This document shows, piece after piece, positions 52,124 to 63,850 of a DNA stretch of 64,000 bases; position 1 is the stretch's first letter; each line of letters starts with the position of its first letter. The notes under the pieces were generated by a model. That model did not search any database and was not told the DNA's origin. It saw only the letters and a list, made by a program, of their open reading frames with translations. The DNA is from Drosophila persimilis (lineage: Eukaryota > Arthropoda > Insecta > Diptera > Drosophilidae), in the NCBI RefSeq assembly GCF_003286085.1, contig NW_020825294.1, forward strand, positions 7,440,001 to 7,504,000, given 5' to 3'. A program made the translations under genes and the position numbers.

Positions 52124-52511
52124 CTAGAAGCCCGCGTATCCCCTCGCATTGGTTAAAATAGTCAAAGTCCTTGTTGTGGATGGCCAGTTCGAAGGATGAC
52201 GATTGCTTGTTAGGTTCCGTTCTGGCAAGTCGTGCGCATTTGTCCTGATGTCTGTCCTGTTCGTCTGGGATAGGACTCGTTCTGTCTCGAATAGCCTCGA
52301 TAATGCATGGACAGAACTCCGTCTGGCAGAGCGAAATCGGATACGACTCGGCTTGTGGCGTAGCGTAGTGTAAATAAGTCCTCTGTGGAGGAAGATATAT
52401 TTTAAAATATATTCAAAATCATTTACTGATCTACTTACGCATCTCGCAGCTGAAGCACAGCGTTTAATTTAGCGGCGTACAGTGGGACATCACCCGAAAA
52501 GAGGTGTCAAA
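52124..52511 (-). pseudogene. two-exon gene relic facing the foldback, minus strand
   Basis: A minus-strand frame opens after a stop at about 52511 and runs HLFSGDVPLYAAKLNAVLQL then RDA into a donor gtaagt (52433-52438). A 56 bp intron ends at ttcctccacag, and the frame continues from 52382 for 86 codons (GLIYTTLRHKPSRIRF near its start, ARGYAGF at its end) to TAG at 52124-52126. Intron size and splice sites are typical for flies, so this is probably the 3' end of a real or recently live gene. I do not recognise the family and see no upstream exon with certainty. Its last 25 or so codons lie in the foldback's right arm. It may belong with the basic-protein relic at 52690-53010. Confidence 0.45.
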
Positions 52512-52689
52512 AGTTTAACGTTTTTATGAGCGTTCAGGAGCGCGTTTAAAAGCGCATACTGATCTATTTAAGAGACCATGAAAAACAGACAAGTAAGGCC
52601 TATCGCAGGTGTAAAGTTCCATATAAAATCATATATCACTTAGAAGCTGAACGTTCAGAAGTTAGTAACTTAGCTAGCTAAAAAGGCTT

Positions 52690-53010
52690 AATGTCCCACT
52701 GGACGCCGTTCGCTGCCCCTTGTCCTCGATCGGCTCAGGAGGCTCTTGGTCTTGTTGTCGTCGCTGCGAGCCTCCATTTTCCTCGACTCCCTCTGGGATG
52801 CGGTTGGCCGAGGCTTTGGTTTTGGTGTTGGCTGCTGTTTCTGGTTCGGCACTGGCTTCCTTTTAGGCAAGTTCCGGCTGTGGATGGTCGCAAACTTGTG
52901 GCACATGATTTTCGAGTCCTACTAGTGAAGACTGTGCTTGGAAGTAAGGCAGTTGACGCAGTAGCCGCCTCACTGAGCGTGGTAGATCGGGGTTCCCCAG
53001 GCTGAGAACC
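52690..53010 (-). pseudogene. basic-protein gene relic, right-arm copy
   Basis: The minus-strand frame 52906-52688 starts at a true ATG with MCHKFATIHSRNLPKRKPVP, passes a KQQPTPKPKPRPT stretch and ends LLSRSRTRGSERRPVGH. It is Lys/Arg/Pro-rich, like a chromatin or microtubule-binding tail, but no family is certain. It corresponds to the left-arm relic at 13680-13890, which lacks the middle about 110 bp. Upstream sequence (to 53010) also matches the left arm but in a different frame. It sits at the boundary between the right-arm island and the outer block. Confidence 0.45.
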
Positions 53011-53164
53011 TTCTGGCAGTAGAATCACATTTAGTACTTAAGTCCCATCTGTGGAAAAAAAAAACGAAACTAGTCAATTACTGAAAACTTTTTGGCTGGA
53101 TGAAAGAGATAGAGGCCGGGATAATTAAATGGAATAAGATGGTTTGCTAGGTACTGGTTAGTAG

Positions 53165-53470
53165 GACAATGAGCTTGACAATGAGACGAACCAAGGGCCT
53201 TGTTTTTAATCTACCGAGATGCCAATAAGTGGGAGAACAGGAGTCGTCCCGGATGAGGAGTACGTCAGATCTTGTATATATGTATTTGTAGCGCAATCTT
53301 CTGATAAACTCCTTTTTTTGAGAGTTGTGTTTGCCTCTGCCAACAATTTGTGAGAAGGAGAATCCGTGGGGCCACTGGAAGCGCTCATAAAGGGGCGCGA
53401 CGTAGGAAATGCCCAGGCGTTAGAGGAAGAAGTTGGTCTTCGGCATAGTCTAAAATACAGAACAGCTTTG
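53165..53470 (-). mobile_element. decayed BEL/Pao retrotransposon integrase C-terminus
   Basis: On the minus strand one frame reads EDQLLPLTPGHFLRRAPL, a stop, then ALPVAP. A neighbouring frame continues with SQKKEFIRRLRYKYI and DVLLIRDDSCSPTYWHLGRL. BEL/Pao pol proteins carry LTP.HFL.G..L.ALP and, downstream, a region ending VL..D...PP..W.LGR, in that order and at about this spacing. The reading is frameshifted and has stops. No LTR seen. I saw no counterpart at the mirror position in the left arm (12.3-13.5 kb), so it probably inserted after the duplication or was lost on the left. Confidence 0.7.
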
Positions 53471-54699
53471 TTCTTGGTCAAAATGGTGGAAAATTCACCA
53501 ATAATAATGTAGTTTTGTCTTAGACTATTTTTTTTATTTCCGCGGCGGCTTACAAATTTTTTCTAGGAAAGCTTTCGAACTGAATTCCGGGTTCCGCTTT
53601 ATCTAAATTACCTTTACTAATTTACACAAAATTCATATAACTTGACCTGATTAGTCAAAACCATTTAATTTATTAGAAATAAATTAAAGGATATCGAAGA
53701 TGGAAATTATTTGATCATAAATATTGTTTTTTGTAAACTCAGACATTGGTTGTCAATGAGAAATTGTCCTGTTTTTTGTTTTAGTCGTAACCGAATCCGC
53801 ACTTCTGCGGAGGTCTCTCAGAACGTAATTAAATTGTAATTGAGAGGAGCAACCTCTTGAAATGAGCGCCTAATACCATCACTACAATTTATTACTGGTT
53901 TAATTCACCATTTTCCAAATCTATAAAAAGTGAATACAAGGCATTGCAGTCGGGTCGGCTTTCTTCCTTCCTCAAGCAACATTTCCATTGTATGAAGTTT
54001 TAGGTACAGCTTTTACAAGGCAGCTGTAGTGTAGTGCCTGTGAACGGTACCACTTTCGGCGACATCTTGGAAACTTGTGCATATCCCCCTAAAAGCTTAG
54101 GATAAGAAAAGCATCGGGTAACAGCAGAATAAGGTGCGTTCAACCCGTAGTCTACTTGAGCACTTCGCTAGCGGACCTGCGTAGCACAATGTGCAATTCC
54201 TTATCCATTATCCTTTTTTTTTTTAATTCAATTTGTGTGTGGCCCTGTCCACACGGGCAAAAAACCAATAAATTTGCATGTAAAATACAGAGATAGTGCG
54301 CAAAATGGAGAATGGGAAGCATTTAAAAATTAATTCAATTGCCATGCGGCTCTACTTGCAATGTTCAGCAGGTCCAGTCCGGTACGGGAATTGGCCATGG
54401 CATCGGCACAGAGCGCCGTATAATTTGGTCCTGTTCTTCGAATCCCTTTTCTGTTCTTTCTTTTTCAGTGCTATCTTTTAGCCTCTGCCTGTTACCAATC
54501 TGTCCCCGGATTCCTGTGAGTGGGGGAAAGTGCGTGCAAGGGGCTCTGTTATTGTCCTTGCGAGGAATTAAATTGCATTTTAAATGGGAAACGTTAATTT
54601 TATAAATAACTTATACGGACACGTAATTCGCAATTGCGAATTGTGTCGGAACAGGTGTAAAAGGTGAATGGATGTAGAGCTGTATGTAGCGGGGCGTAT

Positions 54700-55850
54700 T
54701 TGCGGGATTCGAACGATACTTAAGTCGTAATTTGACGTCAGTGCGATGATTTTTCCAATAATCCAATATACATATATGGCTTCTTGTGTTGTCGTATGTA
54801 CGTTTGAAATGGAAATATGTTGCAAGGGAATTAAACATTTAAGTTATAGTTTACAAGCGAAGGCCGGCCAGGAGTGGAGTGTGAGAAGAAGTGTGAGCCC
54901 GCTCTCAGAGCGCTGTCTGAGGGTGCTGTAACTGGCTGTTAACTGATATTGGAACCCGGAGATGATTACAGTCTTTTAAGCAGCAGCAGCACCTACAGTG
55001 GAGAGGGCCAGAGGGGGCGGTAATGGCCCCCTACGTTTCGCAGGACGGGAGGACCGCGGTCCGCCAAGGCACTGTGTGGCACCACCAGACTCTGCACATC
55101 ACGTGAGCGTCGGGTTCAGCGCCAGGTAAAATTGAGTCGATGGCGGGGGCACGTGTGTGGGAGGAGGCCGTCAGCGGCAGCAACGCACGAGATTTTTTAT
55201 GCTGCAGCAAAAGCAAGGCTGTAAATAATTTTGACACTATTGCGCATAAATGGATTTATAATTAAGTGTCTGCCGCGTAATGACAGTCATTATTCCAAAG
55301 AGAAGGTCGACCAATGAAATTTTTGAATATGTGAGCCAAAAGAATTCATGACATTTAAGTTTTCAAATTATATTTTTTGATTGGAAGTGGGAGTGCTGTC
55401 TGTGATTGAAAAAAGAAGAAAGGTCAACCAATCAAGCTGAGATAATTTGTAGTCACATGGCTGACATCAATTTCTGGCTGCCTCCCATCAATCATAGAAG
55501 AGGCAGGGCACTGAGGATGGGAAGAACCTTGGGGTGACAGTTTTTTATGGCACGTTTGGGCAGATCAATTGAGCAGTAATTGTGCGGGCGAAATCAGACT
55601 GATGTGAAGTCCTTTAAGTGCGATTTTTAGTGAGAAAATGTTATACAGAATATGGCCGGGAACGTTTATTTTGAAATTCCTCAAGGAACTCCATTCAAAT
55701 GCGTTAATTACCCAGATAATTGATGGTGAGCCTCAAGGCTACCCATGGGGCTCTGGATAACCCGACATTACTGCCGGCAAAGCCTGTCATATGGTATCAA
55801 GAATTAGCAGGGGCCTAGGGTGTTTTCGTATGGTAGAATAATAGCATAAG
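54700..55850. other. right-arm-only segment
   Basis: Homology to the left arm breaks at about 54700 (left about 11620) and resumes at about 55850 (left about 11605), so 1.15 kb is present only on the right. It includes a GC-rich patch at 54.97-55.18 kb (CAGCAGCAG, GGAGAGGGCCAGAGGG) without a supportable coding frame. Insertion here or deletion in the left arm are equally possible. Confidence 0.55.
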
Positions 55851-57942
55851 ACCGGGGGCTCATTTGCAAAGTGCTGGGGATAAACTGATAGGAGAACTAC
55901 CAATGACAGGAGCACAATGTACGAATGTATCCTCGAGCGGATAGATATCATATACGATTATGTATATGTATTCGCATAAACGCAATTTAATTAACAAATT
56001 CATCCATTTACATGGAAAATATTTATTTAAAGTGACAACATCGACAGGATTAACTTTATTCGTTGAAAAACTTTTAAATTAAACTTTGAATGGTGTATTT
56101 TTCCATTGTTTCCTGGGAGCTGTCAGTAACCTTATAAGTTCACATCGATAAAGGGGTTAAACCATCATCATCATTGCCATTGACAGGGAGATGGGCCTTG
56201 GTCTGCAGCTGATTCTGTGAACATCGGCTCGACCTTTGAACTGTTTAAATGCACTTTAATTTGACAGATGCCAAGCGTAATGGTCTTCAAGGGGAAGGTT
56301 TCTGTTAGCAACCTTTGCGGCCTGCTTTCCCGTTTACGGGGAAGTCAAGCATTAAAAGTGCTGCCAATTAAGCACTGATTTCGGGGATCGAAAGTGAGGA
56401 AAGTAATCGGAGGGAAAAACAAAGTTTTCGTTTCTAATTAAAATCGTATTTAAGTGGAAAATAAGGAAATGAAACGTTGCTAAGCCTAAAAGTTCTGGTC
56501 GAATGGCTTCTCTTTATTCCAGTGAAAGCAACACAATTGATTTTGATTATTTCTTTCTCCTCCTGCATAGCTCTCTCCATGAACGTACACACACACGAGT
56601 AAATTGGGTTCTAATGCCTTCCGGCAGTCGACCACTTTTTTCCCGTCTGCCATTTCTACTCAATAATGTTATTAGTGGGGCCAATATCTGTGAGTGTTTC
56701 GGCTCCCTTTGTGGCAGGGCTTTCTCCTTTTTCCCGGGGAAAAATACTTTCTGTTACTTAGGCTTTTGGGCATTCTCGCTGATTTCATTGTGATGGTTCC
56801 AATCGGGCTTATCCCGAGACTCTTTTCAAGTCATTTACTCTACTGTAAAGAGGTTTTCCAGATTGAGAGGTAATTTCCATTGCCCAGAGAGCCGCAATTA
56901 TCTGGCTTCGCTCCACTCATAGAGATCTGCCATAAAGAATTGCATTCATGGAGCACCCATATAGCTCTGGGCTAGAGCTGTTGAAAAAAAAACGAGAGAA
57001 AAACTATTATTTTACGCCAAATTGCATTCAGCAGCAAAACAGTTCCATTCAACGACTTCGAACAGCCTGATAAATGGGCTTTCCGACAATCGTCAGACGG
57101 ATAACCATAGTTTTGGAAAAAAGTTTTTCCTTCCGGTCGTCTCTTTTGGTTTTCCCGGCATTCTCGTAAATTTGTGTTTAGTTCATCAGGCGGCGAGGCC
57201 TACGCCTCATTTGAGCCAAAGTATTGCCGGACAATAGGACCACCTCGAAAGCAATAACAATGACAGTTATGAGTTTTGTCCGATGCTCAGGAATGTCGAT
57301 GCCGAGGAAAAAAGTTGAATGGATGCAATCCGCGGGACACGAAACAATCGAAATCAATTAAACGGGGAAGTGGAATGGTGGGGATTTGTCAGAATGGTGG
57401 TGAAGATAGGAGGTGTAACTTTATAGATGGGAAATGACTGATGCTCTTAGCTGATATTGTATGCAGATAGACTCTCATCTGAAAATTAGAATGAAACTTT
57501 AAATTAAACATTCGAAAGAACGTAATCCACACCATCTGAAATGTTCAATCATTCATTTGTCAATCACTGAGGGTAATTTAAAATCTGTAAATACTTCAAG
57601 CATAAGGGTGGCCACAAAATCAACGCAATGAAAAAATAGCCAACAAAAAACCAAATATGGGATTCCCAGACAAATAAAAAACATTCGCACAGATAAACGA
57701 TTGGACAGAGTGAACAAACAAGATGGATACGGATAGTGCAATAGTTTGTCTATAGAATTTTTATAATGCGAAACCGAGTTCATTGTGGGAGAGGTCTATG
57801 GCTCATTGAGGCCAAAACAATACGACGACAGTGACGAGCCTTTTTTTTGGTATGAGGAATCAGGAAAAAGGAATGACGAATGAATGAAACGCAAAATGGT
57901 AGCAAAGGAGATAGAGAACTTGCACTGAATCGTACTCTTGTA

Positions 57943-57985
57943 CTCTTGCAGAGGGAACATAATATCTGTAAGAGTATCTAACACT
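57943..57985 (-). mobile_element. truncated counterpart of the element at 8741-8972
   Basis: The sequence gtactcttgcagaggg ... ctgtaagagtatc is about 45 bp long with the same inverted CTTGCAG-type ends as the roughly 230 bp left-arm element, at the mirror position. Confidence 0.4.
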
Positions 57986-60900
57986 TCTTCGACCCACAAA
58001 GTATTCTCCTAATTTTAATTCAGCACTCATGGTATATTTAGTATTACAATTTGTTAAACACTTCAAGTAATTCAATGTGAGGCGCATAGCACCATTTTGT
58101 GGTCGCGATTGCTCCGTTTAATTAAAACATACAATTCTACGAAATATTTAAGTTTAATGTACAATTTATTTGAATTTTTTTCCGTTTTACAAGTGCCTCT
58201 TGGAGAAGTTGAAAGTTTCTCTGACAGTTTGTGTGCTCCTTGAAGGAATTGTCTTGTAAATTACTTTTGCATACATTTGCTGAGGTCGAAAAAAAGTGCA
58301 GGGACAATTTACACAATTGCATGCTAAAGTTCGTTGGAAGATTTAAAAATTTGCTTGGATATGGTAATATTTATTTGGTCGTTTGTTACATTTACATTCA
58401 AATTGTTGTATTTGCCTTAAATTTATTTCATTTATAATCATGATTGAGGTACGATGCCACTTTAGGTTTCTTAACATTTTATTTTGTAGTATACATAAAA
58501 TGTATTTAAATCGGACACAACAAATAAAATCCCAAAAAATAAAGCAAAGTTCTAGAGTCAGGAATCGCAAAGAGAAATGAAATGGCAAGACAATTGCCAT
58601 TTGTGGATTGGAGTCCTTAGACTATAGGAATTTTTTTTTTAAAGGTATCCTTTGCTCTAAAAAGAAAACTATTCTGATTTGTTCTAAAAGCTTATTCCCT
58701 TTTTATCGTGAGCTGAAAGGAATAAGTTTTATAAGGAGCTTTTATATAAGAAGGCGCTTAAACAGAATAATGAGAGTTTCGTTTATTTTTCTTTTATAAA
58801 AAAAGTAAAAGTTAAGTTAGTTTTTAAATAACGAGGATTGCTACACAAATTGTAGTTTATTTATGTAGAGGCAATCATAAAATCGATTCTTATTTAATAG
58901 ATAATAATTTACCTGTTTTCTGCTAGAAAGAATCCCATTATACTTGTGAATAATTTATATTTTGCGGTTTTCATTTCGGACTACCACAAAATGGCGCTAA
59001 ATTTGAATCAAATTTAGTACCCAGTGAAACGCTTTATACCAAAGGCGCAGAGGCCAAAAACTTCTTCGACAAAAACAATTAGGGAGAAATAAAAATTTTA
59101 TTTCAACGAGACAGGGCAATTTTTTACTCAACTCTCAAAACTTGAATTGAGTCCTTTCTCCTGCGGCTGTGTGGGGGAAACACTCAAGTTTCGACTGGGG
59201 GGGCCCCAAATGGCAAACTCCTCCTGTGGCAGCTTTGACATGCATTTCGCGCCTCAAGAACGAGGGTTCAGACAGAGTCAGGCCTTTGTACATTAATAAA
59301 TTTTATATACATATATATGAATAAGTGGGAAGCGGAAAAAGTTTTCCTGATATTTCCGGTGGCTGTCAGAGTGCCAGAGGACCGAAGATGGCCACAGAAT
59401 GGCGACAATAATGAGGATGATGGGAAAACTCTCAGCGATGCGGAGCCCCCTTGGACTGTGTGTATTTCCTGGTGTGAGAAATTGAGAGGCTACACTGGCT
59501 TTAAGCATCGGAATTTCCAACAAGTTCACTGCACCCGACGGATTATGGACAAGTGTCTGAGGCATGACCAAAGTCCAATTCCATTATTACCATTATTCAT
59601 GACGATTTCAAGCCAAAAAACAGACAACTTCCCTCTGCATTCACAGCAGAAAGACAACTAACAAACGCCAAACTTTTTTACCAACTTGAAGTCTTTTTAC
59701 TGTCTTAGAACGAAACATTTAAAAGAGCCATAAAAAAGCGTTTTATTGTCTCGACTTGACCGATTTTCCACAGCCATTGTCCCAGTGCATTCGCTTGTGG
59801 GCCGAATAAAAAAATGCGTGTTTATTGAATTAGGACCAATTCAGCTTCAGGCGGTGGCACATAATCACAAAAATCAAAAAATGGAGCTACTTCTGGCCAC
59901 CACCAATTATTTCCAATGATTCCAAAGTAATTAATATACTTGTTGATCCTTACTATCGATTGGATATGCTATGGATAACAATTTGAAGTTCGAAGGTTGA
60001 AGATTATTTCGCTCTCGAATTAACATTTATCAACTATCTGTAAGCCAAATAATAAAGAAAAACAAGCCTGAGGAAACTATATTCACCAAGTCAGTAAATA
60101 CTTAATCAAGTCATGCCTAAGTGTTTTCTGAACCCATGAACTGCTCACGCATGCTGAAACTATTTTATGCCTTGTAAAAATAAAGGTTTAAATTATTTCT
60201 TGTAAGTCCATTTAATTTTCTGGCAACACAGGCCAAGTCCAAGCCTTTGCGGAGCGACCCATTTATGCATACAAAAGGTCGAGGATGAATAAATGTGCAC
60301 TTAAAAATCTAACCCGAAATTTCCAGGCCAGGCTGTCATTTGTGCTGCCTAATTCGGCATGTAACCGAAGTCATTAGGCATTGACAGGGCCACATCCAAA
60401 GGTTTATGGAGGGGTAGGATCTGGGGACAAGGCCAATGGCACAGGGATCAATTCGAACCACCCATGGCAGAGGCAATCTCACAAATGTTTACATTTAATC
60501 CACTTTTATTGTAGCCCTTAGGAGTCACGGCCTCGGTTATTATGGTGATTGTGTTGACACACTCTCCGTCCGTTGTTTGTACGTACATATTTCAGGAGGG
60601 ATCCGGCCTGCTCACAGAAATTTGTATGTTTTTACTGAGCTTGTCACTAAATATTCTATTACCTCTAAGGTGAGAGTGAGTGTGTGTGTCTGTCCAAACA
60701 ACTGGATAAAGAGGTGCTCAAATAAATAAAAGTTCAATTTTAGTTTTACACTCAGCTACGAAGCCCATTGAAATCAGGGCTTGTCTTAGTGTGGCAATAG
60801 CACGTGCCAAGTGCGGTCGAACACTACTGACCTGACATCTTATGACAAATTGATTACCCGTGGCAAAGTTTGACCAAAAAGTTTTGAACTTATCCCTACC

Positions 60901-61440
60901 GACAGCTGTCAAGTGATGGATAGCCAGAAATTATCTCATCCTTTGTGACTTTTTTTTAAATTTAATCAATGCAGATCGCAACGTCACGCAACAAACTCGT
61001 TGGGTCCAATGACAGTTTAAAACCAGCCGAGCTGTGAATGGCCACAAAAATAGTTTTGTATGTGTGGTAATGGAAGAGGAGACATTAAACTTCGACCCTT
61101 TGACGGCATTGAGTTGACTGAAAGGTGGGTTATCAATTCAGATGAATGTCACAGGGAATGGGGCACTGTTGTTGCCGGAAAGGGTCGTACACAGCTGTCA
61201 AATTCAAAAAGGGCTGTCAAAACAATACATCAACTGTGGGAGGCAGACAGTCCAGGGATGAGAGATTGCAAGAGTCATTTCTTCAGTTCTTCTTCCTAGT
61301 CATTAGTTGAGCCTCATTAGGAGTACTCTGCTTGCATTGTAACCCACCATCTTCATCAATTTGAAGAGCTCCTCAAACAAAAATAGAAAAGTATATTTAT
61401 GCTTCAAAGCTGTAATTCTCTGATTTTCCTCTTCTCTGAA

Positions 61441-62940
61441 GTTAATTTGTACAAAATGTTCTGCTCAATCGCAACAAATATGAACAGTCAATCTGTTTGT
61501 CTTTTGCAATATTTATCTGACAACAATTTATTCCGATTTTTAATTCTTTTTATTTTCTTTTTCTTGCCATTCGACTTGTTAGCTTTCGTTTCCGTTTTAT
61601 GCTTGTTCACAGATGCATTTGAAAGTATTCATACATATATTCACATAATCTTATGCAGATGTATTTGCGATATGCTGTTAAAGTCACATTGTCTTCATTG
61701 TGTTAACAAGTCACGAAAATTACAGCTACTATTATGTCAGACTATTATTTTAAAGAGTACTCCAAAAAGGTTAAGATAGTTCTGACAAGCCATTTGTGGT
61801 GTAAAGATGTAAAAAAAATTGGCAAATAGTAGTGAATAGGGAGAGTGGGGAATAGAGAGGAAGGAATCAGATCCACAGACCTTATAAACACGCCCTATGA
61901 TAGGATTTCGAATGGTTCAAAGTAAAATATACTCTTCAAAAATGACATAGGACAACATAACAATAATATAACATAAAGACGGTGAGAGTTTTTGTCCCTT
62001 TTTACACTTCTTTTCATATTCAACCTCTAAAGGATATAAAAACTTCAGTGTCCAATTGTATTTACATTTTACTCTCACAAATAACTTTCCTATGCATAGG
62101 ATAGATACATACAATAGCTATAGTAAAAAAAAACATACTTGATGTTGTCAATTGTTTATTATGCAGAATCCCAAGTCCCGTATTTATTCTGCTGTGCTTT
62201 TACTGGCCAAACAATGTAGCAACTATGCCAATACAAAAATGTGAACATTTATTGAATTGATATTCGAATTTAAGCAGAATATCGTAATCTAGTTAATAGT
62301 GCGCTATCAAAACGTTTACCTTATTAAATTTACACTTAACAAGACTATCATAGCTACACGAATTAATAACTATTGATTAATAACAAAATAGAGGGCTAAT
62401 GTCGCCTGCAAATTAAATCATTCCATTATTTTCACCAAATTAAACACAGATGGATGGTCACTGAGCACTTTAGCAAAGTAAAATGGAAACCTCCTCTTAA
62501 TGGATGTGATAATTTGCACTATTTTAATTAACTGCTTATGTATGGCCCACATAACTAATTAAAGCCAGGAATTTTTCAGAGTCTGAATATACATACCCAA
62601 TATATGAGAATTAAATCTAATAAATGCGATTAATTATTTGTGTAATTTTTTCAAATCTCAATTCAAATAATTCGTAAATCTTTCAGTACCATTTTTAAAT
62701 CGCATTAAAAGCATAAAAAATAATAGAATAGTTTGAGGAACTCTAGTACTACTCTTCGGCCTTTAAAGATTTAATTCGATTGTTTTACGCCCATCGATTT
62801 TTATGATTATTTTCCTTCAAAGAACTTTGTTATGAAACGATTGAATATTTATAATATAAAAGCCTGAAGCACACGCAGCGACAAAGATTATTTGCAGTGG
62901 GCGGATTTAAAATATTTTGGCTATATTTTACATGCAACAT
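61441..62940. other. right-arm-only AT-rich segment
   Basis: Left-arm sequence jumps from its match at about 61440 (left about 5578) to its next match beyond about 62940 (left about 5400), whereas the left arm has only about 0.2 kb between these points. The 1.5 kb right-only piece is AT-rich. Its longest frame (61399-61779 plus) is hydrophobic, starts in shared sequence, lacks a family and is not called. No terminal repeats seen. Confidence 0.5.
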
Positions 62941-63850
62941 TATTTTATTTCATCCTTTGGTGTGAAAGAAGAATTTAAAGAATGTTTTATATAGCACGAG
63001 TAAAATTTTTTCTATTGAAGTTCAAAAAATGCGTCCACTCTTCTTTTTTGAAATGAACACATAAAAAATTCGTTGAATTTAAAATTATATTATGATGTAC
63101 AATTTGTAACACTTGAGCTTTTTACAATATACAGAAGTGTTTTATTAATTGCTGGATTACAATTTATAAATACTAATTAGCTATTTATTTGCTCATAGCT
63201 CCGGTCAGCCACGAATCCGAAGACCAGTGAAAACGCCATTTGATTAATGACACCAAAGCCGTAAAATGCGATGTATCCAAAGTTATTGTCGGGGGACACA
63301 AGAGAAAAAAAAATCCATTTGCTAACAGCAATTTTTAATTAAAAATCGACCTTTGATGCGATGGAAGAGGCCCAGCGATAGACCCAAAGCCAATTTCTCC
63401 AACGCGGACTGACAATTCCTGCAAATGGAATGTCCACGGATAGGTTTGGCGTTGGCGTTGGCTGTGGCTCTTCCGGTTCTGGATCTGGTCGAGGCAGAGT
63501 ACACAAACATTTCCGCTTTTCAAAAATTGCTCTCATTTTTCGGCTGAACGGCCGAGCGACCCACCGGCGTTTCCTGGCGTTGATGTCTGGCGACCGACGA
63601 CCAGCTGATAAGCAAAACTGGAAAAAATGCGGTGCTACACCCTCAGACATTCTGTTGAACTATAAAAAATTGTTACAAAGTTTTTGTTGCCATTTTTTCG
63701 GGCATGTTTTGTTACAAGTACAACAACAGTTATATAGTAGCGAAAGAAACCAATATTTGCATACTTAAATGGACGCGCATTAAATCCAATAAGAGTACAA
63801 TGTCTGTCCAGGTGGTGCAATGAAGGGCATTGAGATGTATTCAAATTCTT

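Larger units (their letters stand above)
49918..52195. mobile_element. foldback-like structure with long tandem-repeat inverted arms
   Basis: Two inverted arms (about 49918-50936 and 51002-52195) meet at a short centre. From outside in, each arm has a roughly 100 bp coding-like end (caacaaggactttgactatt), an AT-rich link ending in taagctaagttatgatgaat, an array of 110-120 bp repeats, and an inner unique part ending in the palindrome core. The arms are unequal (5 versus 7 repeat units). Organisation resembles foldback and Galileo-type elements, which have long inverted repeats with internal tandem arrays; Galileo belongs to the P superfamily. No transposase is present, so this would be a non-autonomous copy. 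Alternatively it is an inverted duplication of a gene tail plus satellite. I could not define a target-site duplication. Confidence 0.6.
52690..63850 (-). repeat. right arm, outer block of giant inverted repeat
   Basis: Reverse-complement partner of 4340-13880; anchor pairs are listed under the left block. It is 1.6 kb longer than the left block because of right-only segments (about 54700-55850 and 61441-62940) and the retrotransposon relic near 53.2-53.5 kb, partly offset by left-only sequence. The outermost match I can see pairs left 4340-4400 (atacatctca...ctgcaccacctg) with right 63800-63850. Coding content is limited to relics. Confidence 0.9.

Noticed and set aside
61399-61779. 126-codon hydrophobic plus-strand frame
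   Set aside because: Arises from T-rich sequence; begins in non-coding DNA shared with the other arm and shows no family signal.
4340-63850. Possibility that the two arms are allelic haplotypes joined by assembly
   Set aside because: Up to 15% divergence, kilobase arm-specific segments and different gene content are too much for alleles, though raw reads would settle it.
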